DNA from: Rhyacophila brunnea
Lineage: Eukaryota > Arthropoda > Insecta > Trichoptera > Rhyacophilidae
Length of the DNA: 64,000 nt
Direction of reading: 5' to 3'
Assembly: GCA_022495005.1 (NCBI GenBank)
Contig: JAGYXB010001327.1
Coordinates: 62,001-126,000, forward strand
Positions 35,257 through 47,100 of this stretch are shown here, piece after piece. The notes below the pieces were generated by a model, which saw only the letters and a program-made list of their open reading frames with translations, was not told the DNA's origin and did not search any database. The position numbers and the translations under genes are program-made. Each line of letters begins with the position of its first letter. Position 1 is the stretch's first letter.

Positions 35257-35934
35257 TGTTATCGGTCGATTGTTCACGAAAATTCGTGAGTTTATTGCTG
35301 TTTCGATTTATGATGTCCCATCTCCAGCAAGATTTGCAATTGCGGATTATTTTATTTTAAATATTGCAACACTCGCCAGCAGATCTGTAACCAATGCGTA
35401 GGTTTCTTCATCGTGGGGTTAATATTTAATTTACTTATTGCTTAATAATTAAGCAACTCACAATATTGACAATTCGTTTTGTAAAAGTATACAAAATATC
35501 GAGGTGAGTCAAACAGGGTACTTTTCATTCAAAGTATCAATTTATTTTCAGTTAATGGTTAATATGCATTTGGATCAGTGAACGAAAGCATTGATTGAAT
35601 AATATAGCATACTTAGGATATTTTTTTTTGTATTTATAAGGATTCTGTGGGGGAGGGGGTAATAAAATATTAATACCAATAATTTATAAACGATATTTTA
35701 TTTATTCATAATTTAGTTATTAAATTATGAAAACTGTAAAATGTATTCATTGTTAATCAAGATATTTAGTTGATTTTTATACATATTATAATATTTTATG
35801 TTAAATATAACTAGATGATATTATAATAAATTATATATCTGGCTTATAACCTTTTAGCTAAGTATATGATACTGTATTAATTGAACTCTCGATTACGTGG
35901 TAGAACTCCATTATAATGATTTTGAAACAAAGGT
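35257..35934. other. AT-rich noncoding DNA
   Basis: Nothing recognised. Confidence 0.4.
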
Positions 35935-36005
35935 TTTTTTTATTCAACGAATAATTCACTAAATTTAAGAATGTAACATTCTTTTTATTGAACATACATA
36001 ATAAG
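35935..36005 (-). repeat. SINE 3'-tail fragment
   Basis: attcaacgaataattcacta, aagaatgtaacattct and ttattgaacatacataat form the reverse complement of the family's 3' tail, without a tRNA-like head. It lies head-to-head with the SINE at 36050. Confidence 0.5.
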
Positions 36006-36044
36006 AGTATTATAAAAGCTATTAGTTAAAATTTGTCGTAATTA

Positions 36045-36190
36045 AGTATGGTACCTTTAGCATAGTGGTCTATGTGCGTGGGCGCGAAACCCGAGAAATG
36101 TAGGTTCGATTCACGAAAAGATTTTTTCTATTATATGTATTATAGGTATATTTTCTCAGTGTTTTCAAAATTACGTATGTTCAAAGTTAT
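36045..36190 (+). mobile_element. tRNA-derived SINE, copy 3
   Basis: A-box-like TTAGCATAGTGGTCTATG, then GGGCGCGAAACCC, then B box GGTTCGATTC. The family's gaaaagattttttctat, ctcagtgttttcaaaa and tacgtatgttca follow in order. Confidence 0.7.
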
Positions 36191-36544
36191 TTTTGTTTCA
36201 AAACCACTGTAATACCTAATATGACGCTGCTTACTTATCAATAATATTTTTTTACTTTTTAATAATCTTATATTTTTTATATTAAGTACATAATACTTAG
36301 ATGGCCATAGTTTTAATATGTATAAAAAATATTTTTTTTTGGATTTCAATCAGTTGTAGGAATAGGTAAATATAGTTTTCATCTCTCTTCAGTAGGCATT
36401 GTCTTATTTTATCAAACGGCTAAAGACTTTGCTACCCCAAATGTTATCTTCTATAATTATATACTAATAGCGTATATATTATATTATAATATATTGGAAT
36501 CAATGTTTAAACTCGATCAACTCAACATAGATATACTTATTACA
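36191..36544. other. AT-rich noncoding DNA
   Basis: Nothing recognised. Confidence 0.4.
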
Positions 36545-36552
36545 GCATATAC

Positions 36553-36730
36553 CAGGGATGAGCGTGCATGAGGTCAACGAGAGCCACATTCTGGTTTTTC
36601 ATATATATTATCCACACCATAGTCACATTCGGAAGGAAAACTCGCGAAAATACAGGTAGGTATGTATTTTTATCTAGAGATATTTAGAGCCGTACTTACC
36701 TCAACGAAGAGCCGCATTTGTCCACGTCTG
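36553..36730. mobile_element. short hAT MITE, exact 8-bp TSD
   Basis: The ends CAGGGATGAGCG and (inverted) CAGACGTGGACAAATGCGGC are flanked by identical octamers gcatatac at 36545-36552 and 36731-36738. Both arms carry agagcc/gagccgc words seen in the 28742 fragment. It is 178 bp and noncoding. Confidence 0.8.
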
Positions 36731-36738
36731 GCATATAC

Positions 36739-37489
36739 CTATTATTAAGATGATATGTTTAACTTTTGTAATCGTAGCGGTAGTCGTAGACACGTAGAGC
36801 GGAATGCAGAAACATTTGTCTTAACTAAAATTTCCTTAGCAGAAAACACTATGCAGAAACATTGTCCTTAGTTAAGATCACGTTCGTTTTTTTCTATTGA
36901 AAATAATACCATATTTAAAAATTCTCTTTCCTATAGTTTAGGTAAATTATTTTATAATTGTTAAACGATGACAAAAATATGACAACTGCACTTTATAAAT
37001 GCGATAACTATAAATACATATTAATATTTAATTATAATACTCTTATGTTTCCGTTATCAGTCATTACAGTAACATATCATTAATATAGTAACACTAGCGT
37101 CAAGTGTCATTCTATCATCTGGAATCTTGTATTTCTGCGGGCTGGCGTATAAAAGTAAAATAATATTCTGCAAGTACATGCCAAACGAATTAACACTATC
37201 AATATCCATATTGAGATACACTGTTAAATGAATTTGAGTGTATGGGCTGTTTTATAGACATGCGAATTTATTTTGACAGCAGCTGTCAGTGGTATTATCC
37301 TTAGAATCGAAATTTTAGATTGTGCATGCCGCTCGTAGAACTTACGACTCAAGAGTGTATGAGTAATGTGTAACACTCGCAATGAGTACACATTTATTTT
37401 AATAGTATTAATATTACATATTGTATTGTTTTACAGTAATTATTATGATAAAATAAAACAAATGTAGCATTGCAAAGTTAAAAACTTGC
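36739..37489. other. AT-rich noncoding DNA
   Basis: A direct repeat of atgcagaaacattgtc-like sequence occurs at about 36803 and 36850. Otherwise nothing. Confidence 0.35.
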
Positions 37490-37830
37490 CTGTGGTGAGC
37501 GGCGTCGCGGTGGTCTACGGCGCGGCCGGTGCGCCGTCCTGCCGCTACGTTTGCCGATGCACCGCCTCCAAAAATCACTTTGTCGTGTTGCTTCTAAAAA
37601 TCATCGCCTGCCACCCTCCGCCCCTTTCCTCTTCAACACTCGCATCATAGTCCAATTCGCTGATGCTATTTTTAGTTGCAATTCATTTTTTTGCCTCCTC
37701 CGCTTTGGCGGCCGTGCTTGTGTGTGTGAGTTGTTTTGTTGCGCTCGTTTGCAATGGATTTTTTATCTCTCCATCGCCGCATTCGGGCTTAGTTGCACGC
37801 CCGAATGTGTGCTATTATTCCAGTGACCAC
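37490..37830. promoter_or_regulatory. GC-rich island, possible promoter or exon
   Basis: The first 80 bases (37493-37570) are extremely GC-rich for this window (gtgagcggcgtcgcggtggt). They are flanked on the plus side by TGTG|GTGAGC and on the minus side by CACAG|GCAAGT, which could be a GC-type splice donor. Frames are open on both strands through this core. The remainder (to 37830) is pyrimidine-rich with CpG words. This could be a coding exon or a CpG promoter; strand and product are unknown. Confidence 0.35.
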
Positions 37831-38879
37831 ACGTTCCGCAAAATAAAATTATTTGGCACTAGATATAACTTTTAACCCACTGGGTACTGACACCCCCTTT
37901 TAAAAATAATCAACCATCTTGACGACTCAAAAAATATGTTAAACCAACTTTAAAATTTCTATTACCCCAATAAATTAATTTCATCATGAGCAACCCTCCC
38001 TCACTAAATACTTTCAAACCCATCTCTACCGCGATATCCACCCGTATTCGCCTGGGGCCTCGAGGGTGGTTTATTAGTACCCATCAGATGATACAATGTA
38101 ATTATGCTCTGATATTGATTTCGTTGTAGGTTATTAGTACACATTCATATTTTACATGACATGTCATTAATTATTATTAGACAATTACAGTAAGGTCATT
38201 TTTTTAATCCAGCACTGGCTTACTCACAGTAGTTCTACAATATTTAAAAACTAAAATTTTGTTATCAGTTATAAAATAATTAATTTGATAATTTTCAAAA
38301 GAATTTGTATATTATCATTTTTATATAGGTAAGTATATATTTTTAAATTATTTTAAATATGATAATTTTATTTAATATTAATAAACTACTAAGAGTATAT
38401 TATTATTTAAATGCTTAATGTAATTTCATAAATAATTAATTCGCATTAATCAAATGTAATGTAATTAATTATTCAAGTGTACCGTATAATTAAATCGTTA
38501 CAAAGGTAGTTGAATATATAAATATAACTACCTATATATTATTATATATAAACATATACTTTTGAAATTTTAGCACATATCAATATATATATATATCTTA
38601 TTTACCTGTTGTAGCATCGCACACAGCTCTATCGGTAATATACCTATGTACCTAACGAAATTATCTCATTTAAAACGCATTCCCCATCTTCTGATATTCA
38701 TATCTTGTTTTACGTTGACAATTACTCATGTGCTGATATTTATCGGCAAATAAACGAAAATAGTGGAAGGAATTCATTTATTCGGTCCGTACTCCAATTT
38801 TTGTATTAAAAATTAAATGTGTTACACACAATAATTATATAGAAAGGGAAATTTAATTGTTCGCTTGAAATAAAATGTC
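37831..38879. other. AT-rich noncoding DNA
   Basis: Nothing recognised. Confidence 0.4.
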
Positions 38880-39640
38880 GCATCGGACGGTCACCGCAAT
38901 TATTACATCACTCCGGCAGAATGCAAGGTTTTTTCCTCATAGCATTTTCTGAGTTGTTTTCGTCTCTAGTTTTTTTGTTGCATGCTATTTGCTGTCAGTT
39001 TCTTCACGCTGACGTCGTCGTCGCAACGAATTCGGTCTTGAACTTTGCCAGGAGTACCTAATCCATTCTAGCTTTATATGCAACGAAACGACACCTAGGT
39101 ATATCATTATATTATTGTGTTTCCGTCGAGTTTTTTTTCCACGCGCATCTGCAATGCTGCAGAGCTAGTTTTTTCGTTGGATTTTTATTATCCACGATTT
39201 TTTGCACCTCTAATATTATTCTCATAGCTTTGTTGTGTTTTTTTTTTGTTGTCGCTTCGAGAGGTGCATGCCTCTATGACCACGGTGGATGCGATATTTT
39301 TTTGCGCGCACAGGTAATGGTGTTATTATGCAAAAGTCAAGGCTGTATTTTGCGGCATAATAAATCTGCATGTTTTTTCCTGTGCAGGTTCAATCACTTG
39401 CCAAATATGCTGCTGCTGCTAATGGGCCGATTTCACTCTGATGATAAGCGAGGCAGTACGTGTGTGTGGGTGCATTGTAATGAAAAACCTGCATGAATGA
39501 TTTATGACCGTCATGTAGTTTTTTTGCGAATAGGATTTTTTCGCCTAGCAAGAGATCGTTGCACATGAAATAATACGCCTCTGCAATAATAAAACCGACT
39601 GGCTTGATAATAATGGCGACTAAAAAACTTCAGATTAATG
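38880..39640. promoter_or_regulatory. less AT-rich block with T-runs, candidate regulatory DNA
   Basis: Balanced-composition words (gctgacgtcgtcgtcgcaac, accacggtggatgcga, gcgcgcacaggtaatgg) alternate with T-runs, together with a TTTATGACCG motif of the kind bound by homeodomain proteins. No frame is credible: the 88-codon one at 39230 has no domain. It may be conserved noncoding DNA. Confidence 0.3.
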
Positions 39641-40380
39641 GGTTCATTATGTTCTTGGGTATTATGCATGCAGTTTTTTTATCAGGGTTCAAGGACCGTG
39701 CTGTACAATTATGTGTTTTGAATTTATAAGCAATTTATTACAAGGTTATTTTGTTTTTAAATTTACCTATCTATGTCTATATATATCCAGGAAATTGTGT
39801 TGCATGTACCTATCTATTTTGAATAGCACTTTTTTATGCAAGAACAGGTCATTATAATTTTGAATTGAAATAATTTCCAAGAATAGACCCGAATAGCTTT
39901 TCTCCTTTGTTCTAGAATTTATTCTAGGAGCATTTTAAATCTGCAGAGAGTAATTCAATTTTAGATCAAAATATTAAACAGGCACCTATCTTATCCCATA
40001 TAAAAATAATACATATTCTTCTATTGTTATTATAAAAGAAAAACATATTCCCGAGATAGCATCATCATTATCAGCCTGGTGAAATAACTTATAAAACTCA
40101 TGTATATTATATAATATGTCTCTTAATCCGGTATCTCGTAAATTAACATATCAAATTAATAATATCGACTAAGGATTTTTGACATAAATGTAATTGAAAT
40201 TTTAAATGTTGAGACTTTTTTACCAATTCATAGGAATTATTGTTTTTAATGACCCGGGTTTGCTTTTCAAAATCTTGATGCCTATATTATATGTATATTT
40301 GTAACTGACAAAGATTAAAGTTATATCAATATACGTACTTGGCATGCTATGTACTTATATAAACTTATATTAACACGAAA

Positions 40381-40409
40381 GAAGATGATGAGTAGCGAAA
40401 CCCGGATTC
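40381..40409 (+). ncRNA. degenerate hammerhead-like motif
   Basis: TGATGAG, then tag, then CGAAAC and ccgg follow in order, as in the catalytic core of a hammerhead ribozyme. The base before TGA is A where C is required, stem II would have a single pair and stem III is weak. It is unlikely to be active. It resembles the motif at 54135-54170 (shared gaagatg...gcgaaacccgg) and probably marks a relic of the same repeat family. Confidence 0.25.
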
Positions 40410-41120
40410 TATTGAATAATATTCACCACTGTAAAACACCTGATAACGTCAATTCAAGTCATTCAAAAGATTTTGATGCTCAACGACTAAAGTAACGTTT
40501 ATAGCAAAAATGCAATTTAATGCAAATTGTAACTGACAACTTTTATTTTAAATAGTAAACTCAATATGCATCTAAAAAGATTAAAAAAATATTGTATACA
40601 TTTATCTATATAATCTAGGAAAATCAATGTTTTTTTAAATTAAAAAAAATATAGTTATGTAAGTAATAAATAATTTATAAATGATTTTTTCAAAAATTTT
40701 CGTTATTTCAACATAGAAATATTTTAATAATAAAAATATTCATGAAATATGATGTCATATAAAAAGAGTCCTTCCAATAAACGACCATTTTATATAGTTT
40801 TTTTTAAAATTCTAAGTACCTATTGATTATTTAAAATGAAAACTATCAATAAAATCTATTAAATTATAGCTTTCAAAGTTACGTACTCGCTGAGGCAATA
40901 CGGTCACCATTAATAATTAATTACAATCAACAAGAAATAAAGATAGTCAAAATAAATTTTAAAAAAAATGGATACGGTGTCAATTATTTTATGCAGCGGG
41001 TCCAATGTTTATTTTGTCATAAATTTTTATTACATGGTAAACCATCCGCTGGTGATATTATGTATAGTGGAATGAGAAATAAGTACAGGGGTTACATTAG
41101 CTGTTAAATTATTTTGTAAT
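40410..41120. other. AT-rich noncoding DNA
   Basis: Nothing recognised. Confidence 0.4.
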
Positions 41121-41124
41121 TTTT

Positions 41125-41335
41125 GTGCTTTTTTTTTATTGAAGAAAGTGTCGCTCGTCTGGCGGCAGGAAACGTTCACCTGACCGTATAATCGTTTCTG
41201 GGAAATTGATTTCCCGCTCAAAAGGTCTCGGGGAAAATCCCTTTGATGTCCTCCTGCTATTTTCGTTTTCCCGGAACAAATTTGACTTCGCCGATTGGTC
41301 GCGGACTTCCGCAGTGGTCCTCACTCAGATACCTT
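41125..41335 (-). other. GC-balanced segment ending in an A-rich tract
   Basis: On the minus strand a block of balanced composition has a 62-codon open frame (41324 to 41136) with a charged peptide ending PPDERHFLQ. The stop overlaps AATAAA and is followed at once by an A run. It could be a terminal exon, or a retrotransposed transcript end. No splice site or domain was identified. Confidence 0.25.
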
Positions 41336-42009
41336 CACGTGGTAGTTATTTTTTTATAGATACATATTTTTCATACAAATACCTATTGAACATAATGAAA
41401 TATATTATTATTTACCGATGAAATATTTAATTAAAAATATTTACTATTTATTTGAAAAATGCAATGTTATTATAATATATATCGGTTTATTTATATAGTG
41501 TTGGGTCTGCATTTGTCATCAACAATAAATTCAAGAATTAGCCAGTTGATTTTTGATGGACAATTTCATATAATATTTGTTTTTTTAAGATCTCTATTTA
41601 TCATTATTTGAATGCATTTTATTGTAAGTGCTTATTTTATTGATGGCTAGTCGTTTAGAGAAATCTGATTCCAGTCCCGAATTCTACACCGACTTCGGTT
41701 CCAAATTTGGAACTACTTATTTGAAGAAATTGAATAATTGCCCGTAAGAAGTCGATTTTGAAGAATCCGAGTCCTACTTCCACTCCTTGTCCCTTGGTTT
41801 AGTAATCTACCATATAATAAACCAGTCCTAGAATTATAATATTTATTATATTACATATTATTTATCTATTTTAATTATTATTCTTCAAAATTAGTAAAAG
41901 TATTAGGTGATTCTTATAGTCTCATAAATTAATTATCACACTACATATTTTTGTTATAGCCGTCGTAGAACGTATACCATGATAATAATTATTGTACCTA
42001 ACTGAATAA
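41336..42009. other. AT-rich noncoding DNA
   Basis: Nothing recognised. Confidence 0.4.
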
Positions 42010-42155
42010 CTGAAATACTGAACATACATTAATCCATTAATGATTGAAAACACATAATATAACATGTATACGTACCAGAAAAAAGCTTTTGAAAAAAATA
42101 CGACGCCCAGCGGGACACGAATGTGCACCCAGTGAATTCGCGCCAATTTGCTTTA
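42010..42155 (-). mobile_element. tRNA-derived SINE, copy 4
   Basis: Minus-strand order GGCGCGAATTCACTGGGTGC, then GTCCCGCTGGGCGTCGTA, T-run, caaaagcttttttctg and the tgttttcaa...gtatgttca tail matches the other copies. The A-box part is lost. A plus-strand tail piece (tcttgtgaattattcgttga, 42165-42187) abuts it. Confidence 0.6.
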
Positions 42156-42381
42156 TTCCCAAATCTTGTGAATTATTCGTTGAACAAAAAGAAAATGGTG
42201 GTCAGAAATACTGACAATGAATATGATTCACTTTATGTAGTTAGTCATGACTCATGACTCATTAGACAGCGACACCGGTAGGGTTATCGCGAAACCTGGG
42301 CTCACTCCTTTTCCTTTATCAGATATATCCCTGGATTTTTGAATTCGTTTTGAAATTTTGAAAAACTAATATAGGTATAAC

Positions 42382-42974
42382 CAGTGGCGGCTCGTGGATA
42401 AGATATTTGGGGGTGCTGCGGTTAATTAAAAATAAAAAAAATGTATAAGTATTTGGATTATATTTTACTATTAACATCAAAATTAAATATAAATTATTAA
42501 TTACATTAATAATTAAAATAAAGAACTTTGCATAAAATGCTTGTAGAAATAATTTTTAACAATGTTTATAAATCATTATAGCTATATTTCTTTCCTCGCT
42601 GAGGCGGGCGTGATCACGTGTGATGCAGAAATGGCGAACGTATATTCGTCTATGGGGGAAATACTGAAATCGGGCTGTCTGACCCGCAGTACTGATTAAG
42701 CTTCCAGCAGCGAGCCCCGCTCCCCGCACCCCCCTTCGTCAACTCGAGCAATTTCTATCGGAAACGGTACTGTGCAAAATCAACTACCTACCGCGGTGTA
42801 TGATAATATTATTGGACATTGGACATATCGGTGCGCGGGCGAGCTTATTACATGCTTAAATAATATTGAAATTTTCATATAATATACATAAATTGTTTAT
42901 GTATATTATGATATTACATTTTTCTCAATTTGCTTGGGGGTGCTGCAGTTCCGCAGTGCATATGGACGCCACTG
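42382..42974. mobile_element. hAT-like MITE with GC-rich core, TSD 7/8
   Basis: The ends CAGTGGCGGC and (inverted) CAGTGGCGTCC are classic hAT termini. They are flanked by ggtataac (42374-42381) and gttataac (42975-42982). Just inside both ends the same word gggggtgctgc occurs in direct orientation, so the subterminal repeats are direct rather than inverted. The centre (about 42595-42835) is strikingly GC-rich compared with the AT-rich arms and may be captured sequence. No frame is recognisable. Confidence 0.82.
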
Positions 42975-43318
42975 GTTATAACCTAAACAGTGTGAACAGT
43001 TTGTAGATACATGTTTTTTTAAAAACTGTGGAAGTTACGATTTCAGTGCTTATAATTATGGAACAATAGTGACGATTTTGTCATCGTTAATATTTTAGTT
43101 AACGAGAGGCATTGTTTCTAAAACATTATTTTTTCTCGCTATATAAAATAGTATTCAGATAATATTAGTTTTTATAATAATAATATTGATTGTAGCATGA
43201 AGGTTGTATGTACTATCGTATATAATATTGTATTTTTTGCTGATTACGAGAACAACAACCTTTTAAGTTATAGAATTCCTTCGCTGTTTTCGCTTGTTTT
43301 GTTAGATTAATTATTTTG

Positions 43319-43377
43319 GTAGTTTTGAATCCCGGCTTTGAATATATATGTTGCCGGAATTCCAGGATTAAAAACTT
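43319..43377. repeat. TIR-only hAT remnant
   Basis: tagttttgaatcccggc and the inverted aagtttttaatcctgg are only about 30 bp apart. It looks like two ends of the CCCGGGATT-type family with the interior deleted. Confidence 0.3.
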
Positions 43378-43719
43378 CTTCCGGGAATGCAATCACTAGA
43401 AGGGACCAAATAAGTGAATGACAAAATCGAATAAGTGTAGCTAATCGGCGATTGCCAGTTTAATATTTTTTGTGGGAAAGTTTGATTGATAGCTACGAGT
43501 GTAAGAAAGACACTGCCTATCTACTTAATGCAATTTTTCTATACGAATACCTATGTAAAATGTTCCCTCGATGTAATTGTATGTGGCTGTGAGCTTAGGT
43601 TTTGATGCAGAAATACATAGTTCCGTAGGGATTCCTTCAGATAGAGTGGAAGCCACTTGACTGTCATTAACTCTACCTACCCGAAAAGAGGTCGCAGCAT
43701 TCGATAAACAATCCACGAG

Positions 43720-44135
43720 GGGTCGCGAAGGGTGGGCGGGGATCTTTATGTGGGCGGCGGATCGTCGGTGTTACCATGCGGCAGCCGTCGGCGCAGCACC
43801 CCGCTGCTGCCTCGCCCCCCCGCCTGCGTGTCGCGAGCGCCCGGGCTGATCGCTGCTCGATGCTCTTCCTTGAACCACCCTTCCGCCCTCCCTTTTGGCC
43901 CGCCCTTCGACCTCGATTGCCCTGCTCGCCTCGCGCCGCCTACGTCCAGCGCTGCCTACATTCAGCTGGTCGGGGTGGGAGGCGGTGGCGCGGGGAAAGC
44001 GGGTCACGAACTAACCTCACGCACAGTGGAACGGCGTCGTCGACGCATTTTGGCGCCGCGACGCCCCTCAACGGTTGGACCGCGTGCCTCTCTGTCTCTA
44101 CCGATGCACATTCAACATTACGATTATAGCATTCG
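43720..44135. promoter_or_regulatory. GC/CpG-rich island, possible promoter and 5'UTR
   Basis: About 400 bp are strongly GC-rich with many CpGs. Frames stay open on three overlapping tracks simply because of composition: 141 codons on plus, 78 on minus, 117 on plus. The predicted peptides are low-complexity Pro/Arg/Ala/Ser and match nothing. On the minus strand GTGAG|GTTAGT near 44005 could be a splice donor. A CpG promoter with a noncoding first exon is the likelier reading; direction is unresolved. Confidence 0.4.
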
Positions 44136-47100
44136 ACGTAGTAGTAATAATTGGTAGTCGTTTTAATACAGGCATATCTATTGGCAACAATATAATACCA
44201 TATTTAATATAACTCGAATGACTTGAAAAATACAGAATTGTAGAATACATCATATCATTTTCGATAGCACTAAGACAGTAGGTAGTTGTCGTTATTTATT
44301 GACTTCAATCTACTAATATATGCCGGCAGCTTTTTTATTATCGAAAAAAAATATACGTATATAACCAAAAAAATTATATAATATACAAATGAAAAAAAAA
44401 TATATTTTTCACGTTTTATCCAATATGACTACGGACGAGATATAACCACATTTTACATTGATGATTAGACTAGAAACACTGCGCAACTTCATACTGGGTA
44501 CTTTGAAGGATCTACTAACTGCCTATGTATGATTACCATGAAATTATTTTATAATGTATACGTACTTTGTTTATTGTTATTTATTTTTAGAAATACATGA
44601 AAGTTAAAAGTTATATCAACATAATTATTATTAAAACAGTTTGTTATAATATATTTTTATTTAAGTATATAAACTTTTCAACATATATAGGTAATAAAAC
44701 TAAACTTCGTCTTACAAGATTATTAATTGGTCTAAAATGTGTAAAGTACACACACTCAACTTACTATCATCATAATAGGAAATCTGCTCGGTAGAATATA
44801 ATATTGTTCGATTAATAATATTGTAAGTATTTGTAGACAAAATATTTGTATGGTTAATAAATACTATTTTTCAACAAAAAGTATTGATAGTCAATTAACG
44901 TTTAATTTATTATCATTTATCATGTGGACTAATTTTATTACACTAGTGTATTCACGACTAATTATAATAAATTGATATCTTTTAGATAATTAGCTTATCA
45001 GGAAATACCGCTTGTTTTTGAAATAGATTAAAAAAATGCGTTAGCAAAAACATAGTATGTGAGTTTTGTAATTCGACTTATATAATACTTACTGTGTGTA
45101 ATTTTGACTATCGTAGATAATAATAAAATATCTGCGGTTAGTCAGTAGGTAACTAGGTATACATATATATATAGCCGTGATAACGTTTTCGTGTTTCGGG
45201 GACAGTTTATCACGAAATATTTGGGTCAATGTTAACAGTAAGCTGAAGCCAAAACCCACGAACGAGTGTTGACAGTATGTCAATTTTCCTTTTCGTTATT
45301 TTATGTGTATAATAGATCATTTTTTACTTGCCAAATGATTTAAATTAACAGATATAATGGGTTTCGAAAGATTGCATCTTAAGTCGGTTGTCCGGCCTTA
45401 GCTCAGCATTGGAAAGTTTCAGTATTAAATCCGATCAAGTCCATCAATGTTGTTTTTTTATATAATAAGGCTCGCAGTTTTTTTGATAGTTTACGTAGGT
45501 AGGTGCCCGCATAAAATGTAGGTATTCATTGATAGATATTATTTTTAATTCCCGCTGTTTAAGATTGATATTGGACACAACCACAGCCAATCATTCACAT
45601 TGAATATTTTAAATTTTTAAACAAAAGTCAGCTACTTTGGTAGCTGATTAACGATATTGCAGCAACTTTTTTGATATTTACTTAACTGAAGAATATCATT
45701 TGTTTTTACTTGATCTATCTTTTATCTACATACAGCAAATGATAATATGTATTTAACTACATTATCTTTATTATACATATATGATACGAAATGATTTCAG
45801 CGTTTGATTGCTTGAATGAAAGAGCTGGGTCCTGAGATGAGTGGAAAAATAAAATTTATTACAACAACAAAAAAAACTAAACGTTAAGCGAGCGAGTAAT
45901 TCAAGGATTGGGCCTATTTTCCCAACTCGCCTAGTTCTAATTTGGTAGCAATCAGGGAACTTTGAAATACTGGGAACTGCAATAACTAAAAGGTGTGGAG
46001 AAACAGGCAACCGATCTCGAGTGTGGAAGAATATGGGATAAACTTAAACACGTGTCAAGAATACGCTTGTATTTCATGCTGAAAACTGCTCTCGTTTTAT
46101 GCACTTACGATCATTCAATATTGGTGTATTTGAAGGTTGCAACATACACTATTGCACGTCTTTCGTAGGAGACTCACACATCCGAAACCATTCGTCAAAA
46201 TGTAGTAGTGTATTGGGATATAGCATATCGGAATTCTATTTATATCTATAATATTGTTAAGTATCGAAAAACGCAGTAGATCGTTATTCGGTACGTTGCA
46301 TCCATTATTTTTTTCAGCGTTTTATTGCCACTAAAACAACGTTTAAATAATTCGCAAATCTATTGGGGTCTGACCTAGGCCATATATTAAAACCAGTTGT
46401 AAAATACGTATATTATCTACATTAGTTTATCGTACTTAATCATTTCTGAGTATGACCCTAATACGAGGTAATAATGTAAAATATTGCTCATCTTTACGGC
46501 GCAGTATTACTCACTTTTATATAAACATTTTACTTCCCTCAACATAGAATTACCTGTTTGATTGCTGGCAATGTATCATGGTACAGACTACTGGCACCCT
46601 TACTTTGGGGGAAGTTACCAAGGGGATGATTGAGGTATGTTGCAATAAGTTTGTTAACCTCTGACCTAAATTAAAATGCATCTCTTTTGTTTTATTGTAT
46701 AAATTATATGTTATTATTTTGAGAACGTTGTATTTTTATAGTTAGTTAGTAAGAAGGATCATTGAATTGGTTTGGTACTAATATATGGCCAATATGTATT
46801 TCACCAGATAATTTCGAAAACGTATGCTTTTCTCTCACTCCCTTGAATCTTGGGGGTGTCTTTCTCATGCAAAATTGTTATAATTTATCTTTTATGTTTG
46901 TAATCCAGACATTCTTATGAGTATTAATTTGTAATGCTCAACAATCCATTAATTAATAATAGGTTATTGTCATGATATTTTTTCAATAATCAATGTTTCT
47001 ACACATTAAATTTATGAGCAGCCAGTCGCAAGCACTGTTCGACTAATTAACGCACTGTCCGTAGATATATTATACGTATTCAGTGATCGTTACGTTAATT

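Noticed and set aside
43732..44157. 141-codon plus-strand frame
   Set aside because: Long because GC-rich DNA has few stops; overlapping frames on other tracks are equally long and the peptide is low-complexity.
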